Shown piece by piece: positions 1-6,020 of a stretch of DNA of 9,115 nt (positions are counted from its first letter, which is position 1; each line of letters starts with the position of its first letter). The DNA is from Deltaproteobacteria bacterium (GTDB lineage: Bacteria; Desulfobacterota; Dissulfuribacteria; Dissulfuribacterales; QOAL01). Location: the NCBI GenBank assembly GCA_026988585.1, contig JALSKY010000243.1:1-9115 (forward strand). Direction: 5' to 3'. The translations under genes were made by a program, and so were the position numbers. The notes beneath the pieces are model-generated. The model was not told where the DNA came from, made no database searches, and saw nothing but the letters and a program-made list of their open reading frames with translations.

Positions 1-2
1 TA

Positions 3-461
3 GAGGGCCAAAAGATCATATCCTGGCACATCAGCAGCAAGAAGCTGTCAGGGGCAGATCCTGAAGCCATAGCAGTAATCATAGATGTCACAGAAAAGGT
101 GACTGCACAGAAGGAAAAGATGGAAAAAGAGCGTCTTGCAGGTGTACTGGAGATGGCAGGTGGCACAGCCCATGAACTCAATCAGCCTCTTCAGGTTATC
201 TCAGGGCAGGTCTGGCTGATGCTCCAGAAGCTTTCACCTGCAGACCCACTCTACAGGAAACTGAAGATCATCTCAGAAGAGGTGGAGAGACTAACTAAAC
301 TGGGACAGAAGATCGCAAATATCAGCAGTTATGAAGTGAAGGACTACGTAGGAAATACCAAGATCATAGATATAGACAGGGCAGCAAGAGAAAGAGAGCT
401 GAAGAGGCAGGATAATAGCCATCCAAAAGAAGGAAAACAATCCTCCGTACAGCAAACCTAA
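3..461 (+). CDS. PAS/HisKA sensor protein lacking an ATPase domain (5' partial)
   Basis: The reading frame is open from base 3, so the gene starts left of the window; a GTG at 99 is internal. The first ~30 visible residues (GQKIISWHISSKK... to IIDVTEKV) look like the end of a PAS/PAC sensor domain. A coiled linker (TAQKEKMEKERLAG) follows, then a HisKA helix pair with H-box TAHELNQPLQ; the candidate phosphoacceptor His codon is at 171-173. A second helix (YRKLKIISEEVERLTKLGQKI) completes the dimerisation hairpin. The protein then ends in a charged tail (GNTKIIDIDRAARERELKRQ). No N, G1 or G2 boxes of a HATPase_c domain are present, and no other frame downstream continues the protein. From memory, short proteins ending near KIIDID recur in Desulfobacterota, so this is probably a natural architecture rather than a fresh truncation. 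It could act as a phosphotransfer or dimerisation partner; that role is inference. Confidence 0.8.
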   Translation, partial: EGQKIISWHISSKKLSGADPEAIAVIIDVTEKVTAQKEKMEKERLAGVLEMAGGTAHELNQPLQVISGQVWLMLQKLSPADPLYRKLKIISEEVERLTKLGQKIANISSYEVKDYVGNTKIIDIDRAARERELKRQDNSHPKEGKQSSVQQT

Positions 462-610
462 CCAATCCTTGATAACGACTGAACTCCGGTAATTTTTTGA
501 CCATCAAGGGACTCACTCTTTATTTAATAAGAACAAACAATAGGGTACCGACTAAAGCTGTTTGAGAGAGTTCCTGTTTGAAATGGTCTAATGATTACAG
601 GCAAGGATAG

Positions 611-687
611 TGGTCGGGGCGGAGGGATTTGAACCCCCGGCCCTCTGCTCCCAAAGCAGATGCGCTACCAGACTGCGCTACGCCCCG
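611..687 (-). tRNA. tRNA-Pro (anticodon UGG), CCA encoded
   Basis: Read on the minus strand this is a complete cloverleaf of 77 nt. The acceptor stem CGGGGCG pairs with CGCCCCG and is followed by discriminator A and a genome-encoded CCA (611-613). The D arm is AGCGCAGUCUGGUAGCGC. The anticodon stem UCUGC/GCAGA encloses the loop UUUGGGA, giving anticodon UGG (bases 651-653), which reads proline CCN codons by wobble. The T arm GGGGGUUCAAAUCCC is canonical. The sequence closely follows bacterial tRNA-Pro, including the CGG start and A73. Confidence 0.97.
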
Positions 688-706
688 ACGAGAGATCAGG
701 CAGCCT

Positions 707-734
707 ATTTAACATAAAGGCAGAAATGGTTCAA
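707..734 (-). promoter_or_regulatory. Possible sigma-70 promoter for tRNA-Pro
   Basis: On the minus strand a -35-like TTGAAC (729-734) and a -10-like TTAAAT (707-712) lie 16 bp apart, about 20 bp upstream of the mature tRNA 5' end. Each hexamer matches the consensus at four of six positions. Position and spacing are sensible but the motif is weak. Read-through from the DUF3135 gene upstream is the alternative. Confidence 0.35.
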
Positions 735-739
735 CCCCA

Positions 740-775
740 TAAACCATAAAAACTGCCCATCTCCACTATGGTTTA
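740..775. repeat. 9-bp inverted repeat between DUF3135 gene and tRNA-Pro
   Basis: TAAACCATA (740-748) and TATGGTTTA (767-775) are perfect inverted copies separated by 18 bases, just past the end of the DUF3135 gene. There is no T-run after either arm, so it is not a textbook intrinsic terminator. It may still fold in the 3' end of the minus-strand transcript. Confidence 0.35.
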
Positions 776-799
776 ACTTTATCTCCCGGGCTTCTGCCT

Positions 800-1297
800 T
801 CAGGATCTTTTGAACGTAGATATATTTATAACCTTGGTCTTTACTCTTGGTGAATCCTGGTGTTGATCTGAACTGCATGATCTGGCAATGAGCTCATCAG
901 TTGATAAGGGATTATGTGATAAGGGATTGTGCCTGCTATCCTGGCCGCTCTTCATAGCTGTGACCGGGGCGTTGCTATCTCTCAGGGAAACCAGTTCCTT
1001 CAAGGTCTCAAGCCCTTCAAGAATCCCCCCATCACCATAAACATTATTCATTAACATCTCGTGAAACATGAAGCAGGCCTCAAGAGGAGTCTTGCACCTT
1101 TTTCGCTTCATGTCCAGAACCCACTGAAACTGCCTTAGGCTTTGCTGGATTTCAGGCGGCCGGGATGCGATCTCTTCTTCTATGATTCTCTTTCTCTCCA
1201 GTTCAAAGGCCTCGGGATCAACAGTAAACAACTGTGAGAGGTGTTCAAAATCTGTCTGATTCCGCTGGTCTCTTGACTTGCTGGCAATTTTCTTCAT
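800..1297 (-). CDS. DUF3135-family protein of unknown function
   Basis: This is a 165-residue soluble, charged protein with no signal peptide or membrane segment. Residues ~16-95 match what I know of the proteobacterial DUF3135 family: a DFEHLSQLFTVDPEAFE opening, a basic/acidic helix ending EEEIASRPPEIQQSLR, the hallmark FQWVLDMKRKRCKTPLEAC, and a final helix. No enzymatic function is known to me for this family. The C-terminal ~65 residues are low-conservation and probably disordered, with a small duplication (NPLSHNPLS). The ATG start is supported by AAAGGGG just upstream. A sigma-54 promoter candidate sits 45 bp upstream of the ATG, so expression may depend on an activator protein. The family call rests on recognised sequence pattern; the function is unknown. 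Confidence 0.85.
   Translation of the reverse strand: MKKIASKSRDQRNQTDFEHLSQLFTVDPEAFELERKRIIEEEIASRPPEIQQSLRQFQWVLDMKRKRCKTPLEACFMFHEMLMNNVYGDGGILEGLETLKELVSLRDSNAPVTAMKSGQDSRHNPLSHNPLSTDELIARSCSSDQHQDSPRVKTKVINISTFKRS
902..931. repeat. 15-bp tandem duplication inside the DUF3135 gene
   Basis: TGATAAGGGATTATG (902-916) is followed at once by TGATAAGGGATTGTG (917-931), one mismatch apart. Being 15 bp, it keeps the frame and encodes the repeated pentapeptide HNPLS. It lies in the variable tail of the protein, consistent with a recent slippage duplication. Confidence 0.75.
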
Positions 1298-1341
1298 GGC
1301 GCATCCCCTTTAATCTTTTGTTTCTATTTTTTTAAAAAAAG

Positions 1342-1358
1342 AGCAAACACCGTTCCAA
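1342..1358 (-). promoter_or_regulatory. Sigma-54 (-24/-12) promoter candidate for the DUF3135 gene
   Basis: On the minus strand the bases read TTGGAACGGTGTTTGCT. Against the consensus YTGGCACG-N4-TTGCW there is a single mismatch (A for C), and the invariant GG and GC are exactly 10 bp apart. Transcription would begin near 1331, giving a leader of about 34 nt that carries the AAAGGGG ribosome site. The motif lies in an intergenic space and in the right orientation. The upstream DNA (1359-1430) could hold activator sites; the repeated GTTCCA at 1352 and 1362 is noted, but no activator site is identified. Confidence 0.6.
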
Positions 1359-1426
1359 CCTGTTCCACGTTACAAAGGATTTAAAACCCTTTACCAACAT
1401 AGGGAAAAAAGGCAACAGCCACCAAA

Positions 1427-1444
1427 AGGGAAAAAATTTTCCCT
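1427..1444 (-). terminator. Possible intrinsic terminator of the antiporter/CBS unit
   Basis: On the minus strand AGGGAAA and TTTCCCT can pair around a four-base A/T loop, and a short T-run (TTT, 1424-1426) follows. It lies 33 bases past the stop codon of the CBS gene and upstream of the next promoter. The stem is short and the T-run brief, so termination strength is uncertain. Confidence 0.45.
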
Positions 1445-1449
1445 ATAAC

Positions 1450-1478
1450 AGAAAAGTTTTTCTAGGAAAAAGTTTTCT
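1450..1478 (-). repeat. A/T-rich near-perfect hairpin abutting the CBS gene stop
   Basis: The arms at 1450-1462 (AGAAAAGTTTTTC) and 1466-1478 (GAAAAAGTTTTCT) pair at 12 of 13 positions across a three-base loop, with one central mismatch. The right arm touches the stop codon at 1478-1480. Together with the hairpin at 1427-1444 it probably forms the 3' end or a stabilising structure of the minus-strand transcript. Confidence 0.5.
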
Positions 1479-1948
1479 TACACAGGGCCAAAGGGCAAAC
1501 ATTCCGGTTCGATCACGTGCCATAACTCAAGGAGACCAACATTTTTAATGATACGTCCCTGATCATCCAGGACAGGAATCTCCTTTATCTCTCGCTGGAG
1601 CATCTTTTTGATAATGGTTTGTATCGGTTCCGTGGGCAGGGCATAGACCAGATGATCATCCATGATATCAGATGCACAGTTACATGTGATATGGTCCATA
1701 AGATTCCTGACGCTGAATTCATACGATGATCCCGGAGACATTATGGTCCTTATAAATCTGCTTGGAGATATAGCACCTATCACCCGGTTATTGTGATCAA
1801 CTACATAGATGCTCCTTACTCCCGGCATGGTTCGGATTCGTTTACCAATTTCCGGCAATGAATCCTTCTCATTTACCAGTACATACGGATAGTCACTGAG
1901 TTTTTCCAATAACTCTCCCAAGGGAATCAATCTGCAAGACTGTTTCAC
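1478..1948 (-). CDS. Tandem CBS-domain protein, probable regulator of the adjacent antiporter
   Basis: This 156-residue soluble protein is essentially a Bateman module. CBS1 covers ~20-75, with the typical core VRSIYVVDHNNRVIGAIS. A linker helix follows (RNLMDHI), and CBS2 covers ~95-148 (IKEIPVLDDQGRIIKNVGLLEL). CBS pairs in general bind adenine nucleotides or similar ligands and gate a partner; the ligand here cannot be read from sequence. The start is GTG at 1948, with AGGAG seven bases upstream. Its GTG overlaps the TGA of the antiporter gene (bases 1945-1948), which strongly suggests translational coupling and a shared job. I infer that it replaces in trans the cytosolic RCK/TrkA-N domain found at the C-terminus of longer KefB proteins. 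Hairpins lie directly after the stop. Confidence 0.85.
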   Translation of the reverse strand: MKQSCRLIPLGELLEKLSDYPYVLVNEKDSLPEIGKRIRTMPGVRSIYVVDHNNRVIGAISPSRFIRTIMSPGSSYEFSVRNLMDHITCNCASDIMDDHLVYALPTEPIQTIIKKMLQREIKEIPVLDDQGRIIKNVGLLELWHVIEPECLPFGPV

Positions 1949-3189
1949 TGCACTTCTCCTGCCTTTTTGAAACAGAATTTCAAAACAAGGGGAGCAACAA
2001 GTTCATTTAGGATGACTGCGCCCAACACGGTATTGACAACTATATCTCTTAAAGAACCGGAAAAAATCCCTTCGGCAAGCATGGCCAACCCGATGGCTAT
2101 GCCCGCCTGGGGAAAAAGGGCCAACCCCAGATATCTCCTGACACTCAGATCAGCCCTTGAAACAACAGCACCCAGCCACGCCCCGGTCTGTTTTCCAACA
2201 ACACGTATTAGCACGAAGATAAGACACAGAAGACCAGCCGCCTTAAACACCTGGATATCTAAGTGTGTTCCAGCCAATGTGAAAAACAGGCCGAAGATCA
2301 TCTCATCCATAAACTCCACTGCCAGAAAATACTCCTTGTATCCCCGTTCAATGTTGGTGAGGACTGCCCCAAGTACCATATTGGCCAGCAGGGGTGATGC
2401 TCCACAGGGTGTTGATATGCTGGCAACAGTAACCAAAACTCCTAAGACAACCATGAGCAAAGACTTGCTGCTTTCTGCTATTTTGGCGGAGAAATAGAGT
2501 ACTGCTGCCCCAACAGCCCCAATTAACATAGAGATCACGATCTTAAAAACTGGGATAGTAATCATGGAAAGCAAAGAAACAGAACCAGGTGTGAGCAAAT
2601 TTTGTGCTATGGTAGCTGCTACCGCAAAGAGTATGAGGGTAAGGGCATCTCCAAGGGCGATGACTCCCAATAGGGTCATGGTGAACCTTCCCCTGGCATT
2701 GAGTTCTGCAGCAGTAGCCATGACCACGCCTGGGGCTGTAGATGATGCAATGGCCCCAAACACCAAGGCTGCAGCCAAACATGAAGCCGGAACGCAGGCT
2801 GGCATTGATACTATCTCCGGAACCATGGTAAGCAGGGAAAAAATGGCTGCACCTGTAAGCAAAGCAGTCATGAATCCCTGTAAAACTGTTATAACTCCAA
2901 TCTGCCGCACCAATCCCTTTAGGCGTGCCAACTCCAGACTTCCTCCAATGGTGAAAGCAATTACCGCCAGGGCCAGTTCCGTAATCACCTGCAGTTCGTT
3001 GATCAAAAGGGTCTTGGGTATCAATCCTGACACAGATGGACTGAAAAACACCCCTACCAACAGATAACCGGTTACCCTTGGGAGTCCAATACGGTTGGCA
3101 ACCTTGCCGCCAAAAAAACCAAGGATCAAAAGAAGCCCGGCTACAAAAGGAGCTGAATTCAAAATATCCGTCATAACATCAACAGACAT
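1945..3189 (-). CDS. CPA2-family (KefB-type) cation:proton antiporter, membrane domain only
   Basis: This 414-residue polytopic inner-membrane protein is hydrophobic throughout, with roughly 12 segments expected. Recognisable CPA2 features are the first-helix region GFFGGKVANRIGLPRVTGYLLVG (~24-46), a conserved-type segment FTIGGSLEL (~79-87), the unwound-helix region GAIASSTAP (~145-153), and GVIALGDALTLILF (~175-188), whose Asp181 is the likely ion/proton-binding residue. The usual Gly-Pro of the second segment reads FSPS here. The protein ends after the membrane domain, with no RCK/TrkA-N domain, whereas KefB-type transporters with such domains run to about 600 residues. The start is ATG at 3189 with AGAGGA seven bases upstream. 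It is coupled to the CBS gene downstream. The transported ion (Na+ or K+) is not deducible. Confidence 0.88.
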   Translation of the reverse strand: MSVDVMTDILNSAPFVAGLLLILGFFGGKVANRIGLPRVTGYLLVGVFFSPSVSGLIPKTLLINELQVITELALAVIAFTIGGSLELARLKGLVRQIGVITVLQGFMTALLTGAAIFSLLTMVPEIVSMPACVPASCLAAALVFGAIASSTAPGVVMATAAELNARGRFTMTLLGVIALGDALTLILFAVAATIAQNLLTPGSVSLLSMITIPVFKIVISMLIGAVGAAVLYFSAKIAESSKSLLMVVLGVLVTVASISTPCGASPLLANMVLGAVLTNIERGYKEYFLAVEFMDEMIFGLFFTLAGTHLDIQVFKAAGLLCLIFVLIRVVGKQTGAWLGAVVSRADLSVRRYLGLALFPQAGIAIGLAMLAEGIFSGSLRDIVVNTVLGAVILNELVAPLVLKFCFKKAGEVQ

Positions 3190-3660
3190 ATCATTCCTCT
3201 GCTAAAAGCCCTTTTCTGCCACAAAATTCCGTTGGCACAACGACAGATAACAAATACGGTGCGTCATCAAGACCATAAGTAAAAAAAAATCCCCATTCAA
3301 GAAATTGGCAATCTCTTTCTGCAGATCATCAGTTTCATGCCCACAAAGTGCGTGTATGCAATTCCACACACAAAATAAACCCTACATATAACCATGCATG
3401 ATCTCATTGCAGGCCAGCCATTGTTGATTATATCGAGATCGGCCCTTAAGCCAGGATTTATGGCATCCCAACAAAGAGAACCCTTGACAGGAAGGAGGTC
3501 TCTTCATAATACAACACACCATGCCATTCCGTTTTAAATTGTATGGTTATTGCAGTACCTCTTAAAATTTTCCGATGTTACTATTATCAATGATACTGTT
3601 GCCGATAACTTATAACAATACTACCATTCAGGGTTATTGAATTTCGCTCAGGAGTAAACA
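3190..3660. other. 471-bp divergent intergenic region
   Basis: This region separates the minus-strand antiporter unit from plus-strand mlaA and should hold both promoters. I find no RNA gene and no convincing small ORF in it. One plus-strand sigma-70-like site is listed separately (3484-3512). The final ~100 bases before mlaA are A/T-rich, with several near -10 hexamers but no well-spaced pair. No clear promoter for the antiporter direction was recognised. Confidence 0.6.
3484..3512 (+). promoter_or_regulatory. mlaA: Possible sigma-70 promoter for mlaA
   Basis: A perfect -35 hexamer TTGACA (3484-3489) is followed by overlapping -10 candidates: CATAAT at 3505-3510 (five of six matches, but only 15 bp spacing) or TAATAC at 3507-3512 (17 bp spacing, three of six). 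It would give a long leader of about 140 nt. An AAGGAGG inside the spacer (3492-3498) has no start codon at a usable distance. Confidence 0.35.
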
Positions 3661-4542
3661 ATGAACTGGTCAAAAAGCTGCTTCCTTTTTTTTCTGATCC
3701 TGTGTATAGGGGGCTCTCTGCATACCCTCATCAATGTCAGTCATGCTGAGAACATCTCCTTTGAACAGCAACTCTCTTCCAGCCTTACCGCGCCTTCACT
3801 GAAGGGCACCACTCTTGCGGAAACAGATGCCGCAGTTACTCTTCAACCTGAAGAGTACCCAGACGACGAGTATAATGATTGGGAAGATGATATTGAGTCT
3901 GATAGCATTGCAGATCCATTTGAACCAGTCAACCGGCTGCTTTTTCAGTTCAATGACAAACTCTATTTCTGGGCACTCAAGCCGGTAGCCCAAGGGTATG
4001 CCTATGTGATTCCAGAACCGGCACGTGATGGTATCTCAAACTTCTTCAGCAATGTCCTGACCCCGCTCAGAATGGCCAATTGTATGCTTCAGTTGGATGC
4101 CCAGGGATTCTTTCAGGAGCTGGCAAGATTCATAATCAATACAACTGCAGGTTGTCTTGGCTTCAGGGATGCAGCGTTTAAGGATTACAACATAAAAAAG
4201 CATGAAGTGGATTTTGGTCAAACTCTCGCTACTTGGGGGGCAGGAAACGGCTTCTATCTGGTGCTCCCGTTCTTTGGGCCATCGAGCCTGAGAGATGGTA
4301 TCGGCTTAGGTGTCAACTATCTTATGGATCCATGGACGTATATACTGGATCAGGGTGCTCTCATCGCTGCCTATTCAGTAAACAAGATAAATGATGTATC
4401 CCTGCGAATAGGAGAGTATGAGGATTTCAAGGCTTCAGCCTTAGATCCATACATCTCTATGCGAGAGGCCTATGCAGATTACAGGAAAAAACAGATCTCC
4501 CGCGCTGGTAACCCCTGGCGCACCCTCGGTGTGACAGATTAA
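3661..4542 (+). CDS. mlaA: MlaA/VacJ-family phospholipid transport protein
   Basis: MlaA is an outer-membrane component of the Mla system, which removes mislocalised phospholipids from the outer leaflet. The family core is clear: ADPFEPVNRLLFQFNDKLYF (~84-103), LKPVAQGYAYVIPEPARDGISNFF (~106-129), FIINTTAG (~157-164), and DFGQTLATWGAGNGFYLVLP then FGPSSLRDG (~184-213). The N-terminus has a signal peptide (~1-29), but no good lipobox: Cys15 is preceded by L-I-L. The best cleavage site is the type I motif SHA before Glu30, so it may not be a lipoprotein. Residues ~64-83 form an unusual acidic stretch. At 293 residues it is longer than the ~250 of typical members. ATG at 3661 has AGGAG six bases upstream. 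No mlaBCDEF genes are nearby. Confidence 0.93.
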   Translation: MNWSKSCFLFFLILCIGGSLHTLINVSHAENISFEQQLSSSLTAPSLKGTTLAETDAAVTLQPEEYPDDEYNDWEDDIESDSIADPFEPVNRLLFQFNDKLYFWALKPVAQGYAYVIPEPARDGISNFFSNVLTPLRMANCMLQLDAQGFFQELARFIINTTAGCLGFRDAAFKDYNIKKHEVDFGQTLATWGAGNGFYLVLPFFGPSSLRDGIGLGVNYLMDPWTYILDQGALIAAYSVNKINDVSLRIGEYEDFKASALDPYISMREAYADYRKKQISRAGNPWRTLGVTD

Positions 4543-4570
4543 GGGGAATCAAGGCCGCAACAAGACCCTG

Positions 4571-4594
4571 TTGAGTTCAACATGTTGACTTCAA
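4571..4594. repeat. Dyad-symmetric element downstream of mlaA
   Basis: The 12-bp perfect palindrome TCAACATGTTGA (4577-4588... centred on CATG) is flanked by TTGA and TCAA, so 20 of 24 positions are symmetric. It lies between the stop codons of two convergent genes. A structural or protein-binding role is possible; nothing shows which. Confidence 0.4.
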
Positions 4595-4636
4595 GGGGGA
4601 TGGCCAGATCTACTCGGGACTACCCCATCCTCCTTT
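4593..4636 (+). terminator. Possible terminator between convergent mlaA and the metallopeptidase gene
   Basis: AAGGGGGATGG (4593-4603) pairs with CCATCCTCCTT (4625-4635) over 11 positions including one G-U wobble, with a 21-base loop, followed by T and mixed pyrimidines. It sits 50 bases past the mlaA stop. The loop is long and the T-tract poor, so the call is tentative; it may also serve the opposite gene. Confidence 0.4.
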
Positions 4637-4654
4637 CTCAATCACAACTGAAGT

Positions 4655-5395
4655 TCAGGAAAAATATCCCAAGGGAACGGTCTCAAGCTCTCTGTCCCTC
4701 CTCTGATAGTCAGGAATGAACTGCTTCATCAGGGACTTGAACCTGCGGTTATGAGAAGGCTCCAGCAGGTGGACCATCTCGTGTACCAGCACACATTCCA
4801 GAAGTTCTATCGGCCTTAGGGAAAGCTCCAGGTTGAGCCATATTCTTCCTGCCTCAGGATTGCAGCTTCCCCACAGGGTCTTCATCTTTCTGACCCTGAA
4901 ATCTGATACCCTCACGCCCATGATCTCTTCCCATCTACAAATCATGGAAGGTACCTGCCTTTTCATCTCTATCCGGTGCAGTTTAGCCATGAGCTTTCGC
5001 AACAGCCTCTGATCACTACACAGGGGAACCTCCAAATGCAGTTCTTTCCCTCTTTTCTCTAAGGAGGGCCTTGTTCCCCCCGGGACCTCGTTTATCCTGA
5101 GCTTAAATGGGACCCCCATAACATTGTGAACAGCTCCATGGACAATGGCATTCCTGGATCGAAATGCCCTGCCCTCCTTTATTCGGTGCAACTGCTGCTC
5201 AATCCAGGGGATTCGTTCTGCAACAAAAGACTCTATCTGACCTGAAGAGTAATGTGAAGGTGCTGTTACATGAACTGAGTCTCCGTTTCTGTCCACCTTG
5301 ATATAGAGATGCTTGACATCCTTGAGAGCAACCCTCACCTTTATCCCTGAAACTGTAAAAAAATATCTGTTCATGATACCGTTTTCGAAAACCAT
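4655..5395 (-). CDS. YgjP/WLM-type zinc metallopeptidase (SprT/M48-like)
   Basis: This 246-residue protein belongs to the YgjP-like (DUF45) metallohydrolase family. The N-terminal half is a beta-rich domain including the KVDRNGDSVHVTAPSH region (~33-48). The catalytic half has the family signature KTLWGSCNPEAGRIWLN (~172-188), the zinc motif HEMVH (205-209) with Glu206 as catalytic base, and a third ligand His215 in EPSHNRRF. All key residues are present and the length is typical, so an active cytosolic peptidase is likely. The substrate is unknown; homologues often sit next to restriction enzymes or housekeeping genes, and no such partner is seen here. Start choice is unsure: ATG at 5395 has only AGG directly adjacent, and ATG at 5374 (Met8) has no ribosome site. 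The promoter candidate at 5423-5451 fits the longer form. Confidence 0.9.
   Translation of the reverse strand: MVFENGIMNRYFFTVSGIKVRVALKDVKHLYIKVDRNGDSVHVTAPSHYSSGQIESFVAERIPWIEQQLHRIKEGRAFRSRNAIVHGAVHNVMGVPFKLRINEVPGGTRPSLEKRGKELHLEVPLCSDQRLLRKLMAKLHRIEMKRQVPSMICRWEEIMGVRVSDFRVRKMKTLWGSCNPEAGRIWLNLELSLRPIELLECVLVHEMVHLLEPSHNRRFKSLMKQFIPDYQRRDRELETVPLGYFS
5381..5392. promoter_or_regulatory. Perfect 12-bp palindrome at the metallopeptidase start
   Basis: GTTTTCGAAAAC is fully symmetric and lies immediately after the ATG at 5395 on the minus strand. If the internal ATG at 5374 is the true start, the palindrome lies in the leader. It may be an operator or simply codons 2-5; no binding protein is implied by the sequence. 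Confidence 0.25.
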
Positions 5396-5422
5396 CCTGG
5401 GACTGAAAGAACAAATGGAATC

Positions 5423-5451
5423 AGGATACAGCGTACATGCAGAACAGACAA
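5423..5451 (-). promoter_or_regulatory. Possible sigma-70 promoter for the metallopeptidase gene
   Basis: On the minus strand TTGTCT (5446-5451) and TATCCT (5423-5428) lie exactly 17 bp apart, each matching the consensus at four of six positions. Transcription would begin near 5416, about 20 bases before the ATG at 5395. It overlaps the 5' end of the divergent gene if that gene starts at 5437. Confidence 0.35.
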
Positions 5452-5469
5452 ACAGAAAGCAGCAGAAAC

Positions 5470-5970
5470 ATGATAAAGCTCTTTGTTTACGGCACCCTTA
5501 AACAGGGTTTCTCCAACCATGAACAATATTGCAAGGGAGTAAAGGGGGTTGAACCAGGAACGGTTACAGGCAGGATCTATCAACTCAAGGCCGGTTATCC
5601 AGCCATAGAGGTCCCGAGAAAATCCATACTGGCTCATGGAACATCTGATCCGGCCTCAGACCTGGCAAAACTGCAGGAGATCGATAATCTTCTCAGGCAA
5701 AACAGCCTGCCATTCACCGCAATGGATTGTGCCATTGGAGAGAAATGGGGAGTTGTCTATGGTGAGATACTCTCTTTTGACACACCGGAGGAAGTGCTGC
5801 CAAAGATAGACATTTTGGAGTGTTTTCGGCCCGGAAGAGCAAGTCTTTACAAGAGGGTGATAGTGATAGCCATGGATCTGAAGGGAAATCCCGTACCGGT
5901 ATGGGTTTATGTAGGTGACCTTGCCATGAAGACCAGGACTCAAAGGCTTGAGGATGGACACTGGCCATGA
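5470..5970 (+). CDS. Gamma-glutamylcyclotransferase-fold (GGCT/AIG2-like) protein
   Basis: The start MIKLFVYGTLKQG is the hallmark N-terminus of this fold; the YGTL loop binds the glutamyl substrate. Further family features are VTGRIYQL (~32-39), WGVVYGEI (~93-100), and PKIDILECF (~111-119), where Glu117 matches the catalytic Glu of the LDxxEG motif, then LYKRVIVIAM and a closing PVWVYVGD strand. This conserves the residues for 5-oxoproline release from gamma-glutamyl compounds, but family members vary in substrate, so the reaction is only inferred. The middle (~50-92) is longer than in minimal members. I chose ATG 5470 because the fold begins there; an in-frame ATG at 5437 would add 11 non-conserved residues and has a distant AGGA. 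Neither start has a strong ribosome site. The gene is divergent from the metallopeptidase and convergent with the zinc-ribbon gene. Confidence 0.85.
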   Translation: MIKLFVYGTLKQGFSNHEQYCKGVKGVEPGTVTGRIYQLKAGYPAIEVPRKSILAHGTSDPASDLAKLQEIDNLLRQNSLPFTAMDCAIGEKWGVVYGEILSFDTPEEVLPKIDILECFRPGRASLYKRVIVIAMDLKGNPVPVWVYVGDLAMKTRTQRLEDGHWP

Positions 5971-6020
5971 AAAGATGAAAGACTACAGGGCACTTCTTGC
6001 CTCTCTCGAGCCTGCCAATG

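Noticed and set aside
467..509. Inverted repeat CCTTGAT/ATCAAGG after the sensor gene, considered as a terminator
   Set aside because: Only 7 bp of stem with a 29-base loop and no T-run directly after it.
462..610. tRNA-Pro 3' flank examined as a possible integration (att) site
   Set aside because: No repeat of the tRNA 3' end, no integrase, and no mobile genes are present in the window.
1967..3067. Plus-strand ORFs of 176 and 167 codons opposite the antiporter gene
   Set aside because: They lie antisense to a well-supported membrane protein, show no recognisable domain, and have compositions expected from the reverse of hydrophobic codons.
3232..3248. TTGGCAC on the plus strand, a perfect sigma-54 -24 element
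   Set aside because: The -12 GC is missing at the required distance (GA instead), and no gene starts within a reasonable distance downstream.
3394..3537. A 47-codon plus-strand ORF in the intergenic region before mlaA
   Set aside because: No Shine-Dalgarno before its ATG, no recognisable motif, and it spans the candidate mlaA promoter.
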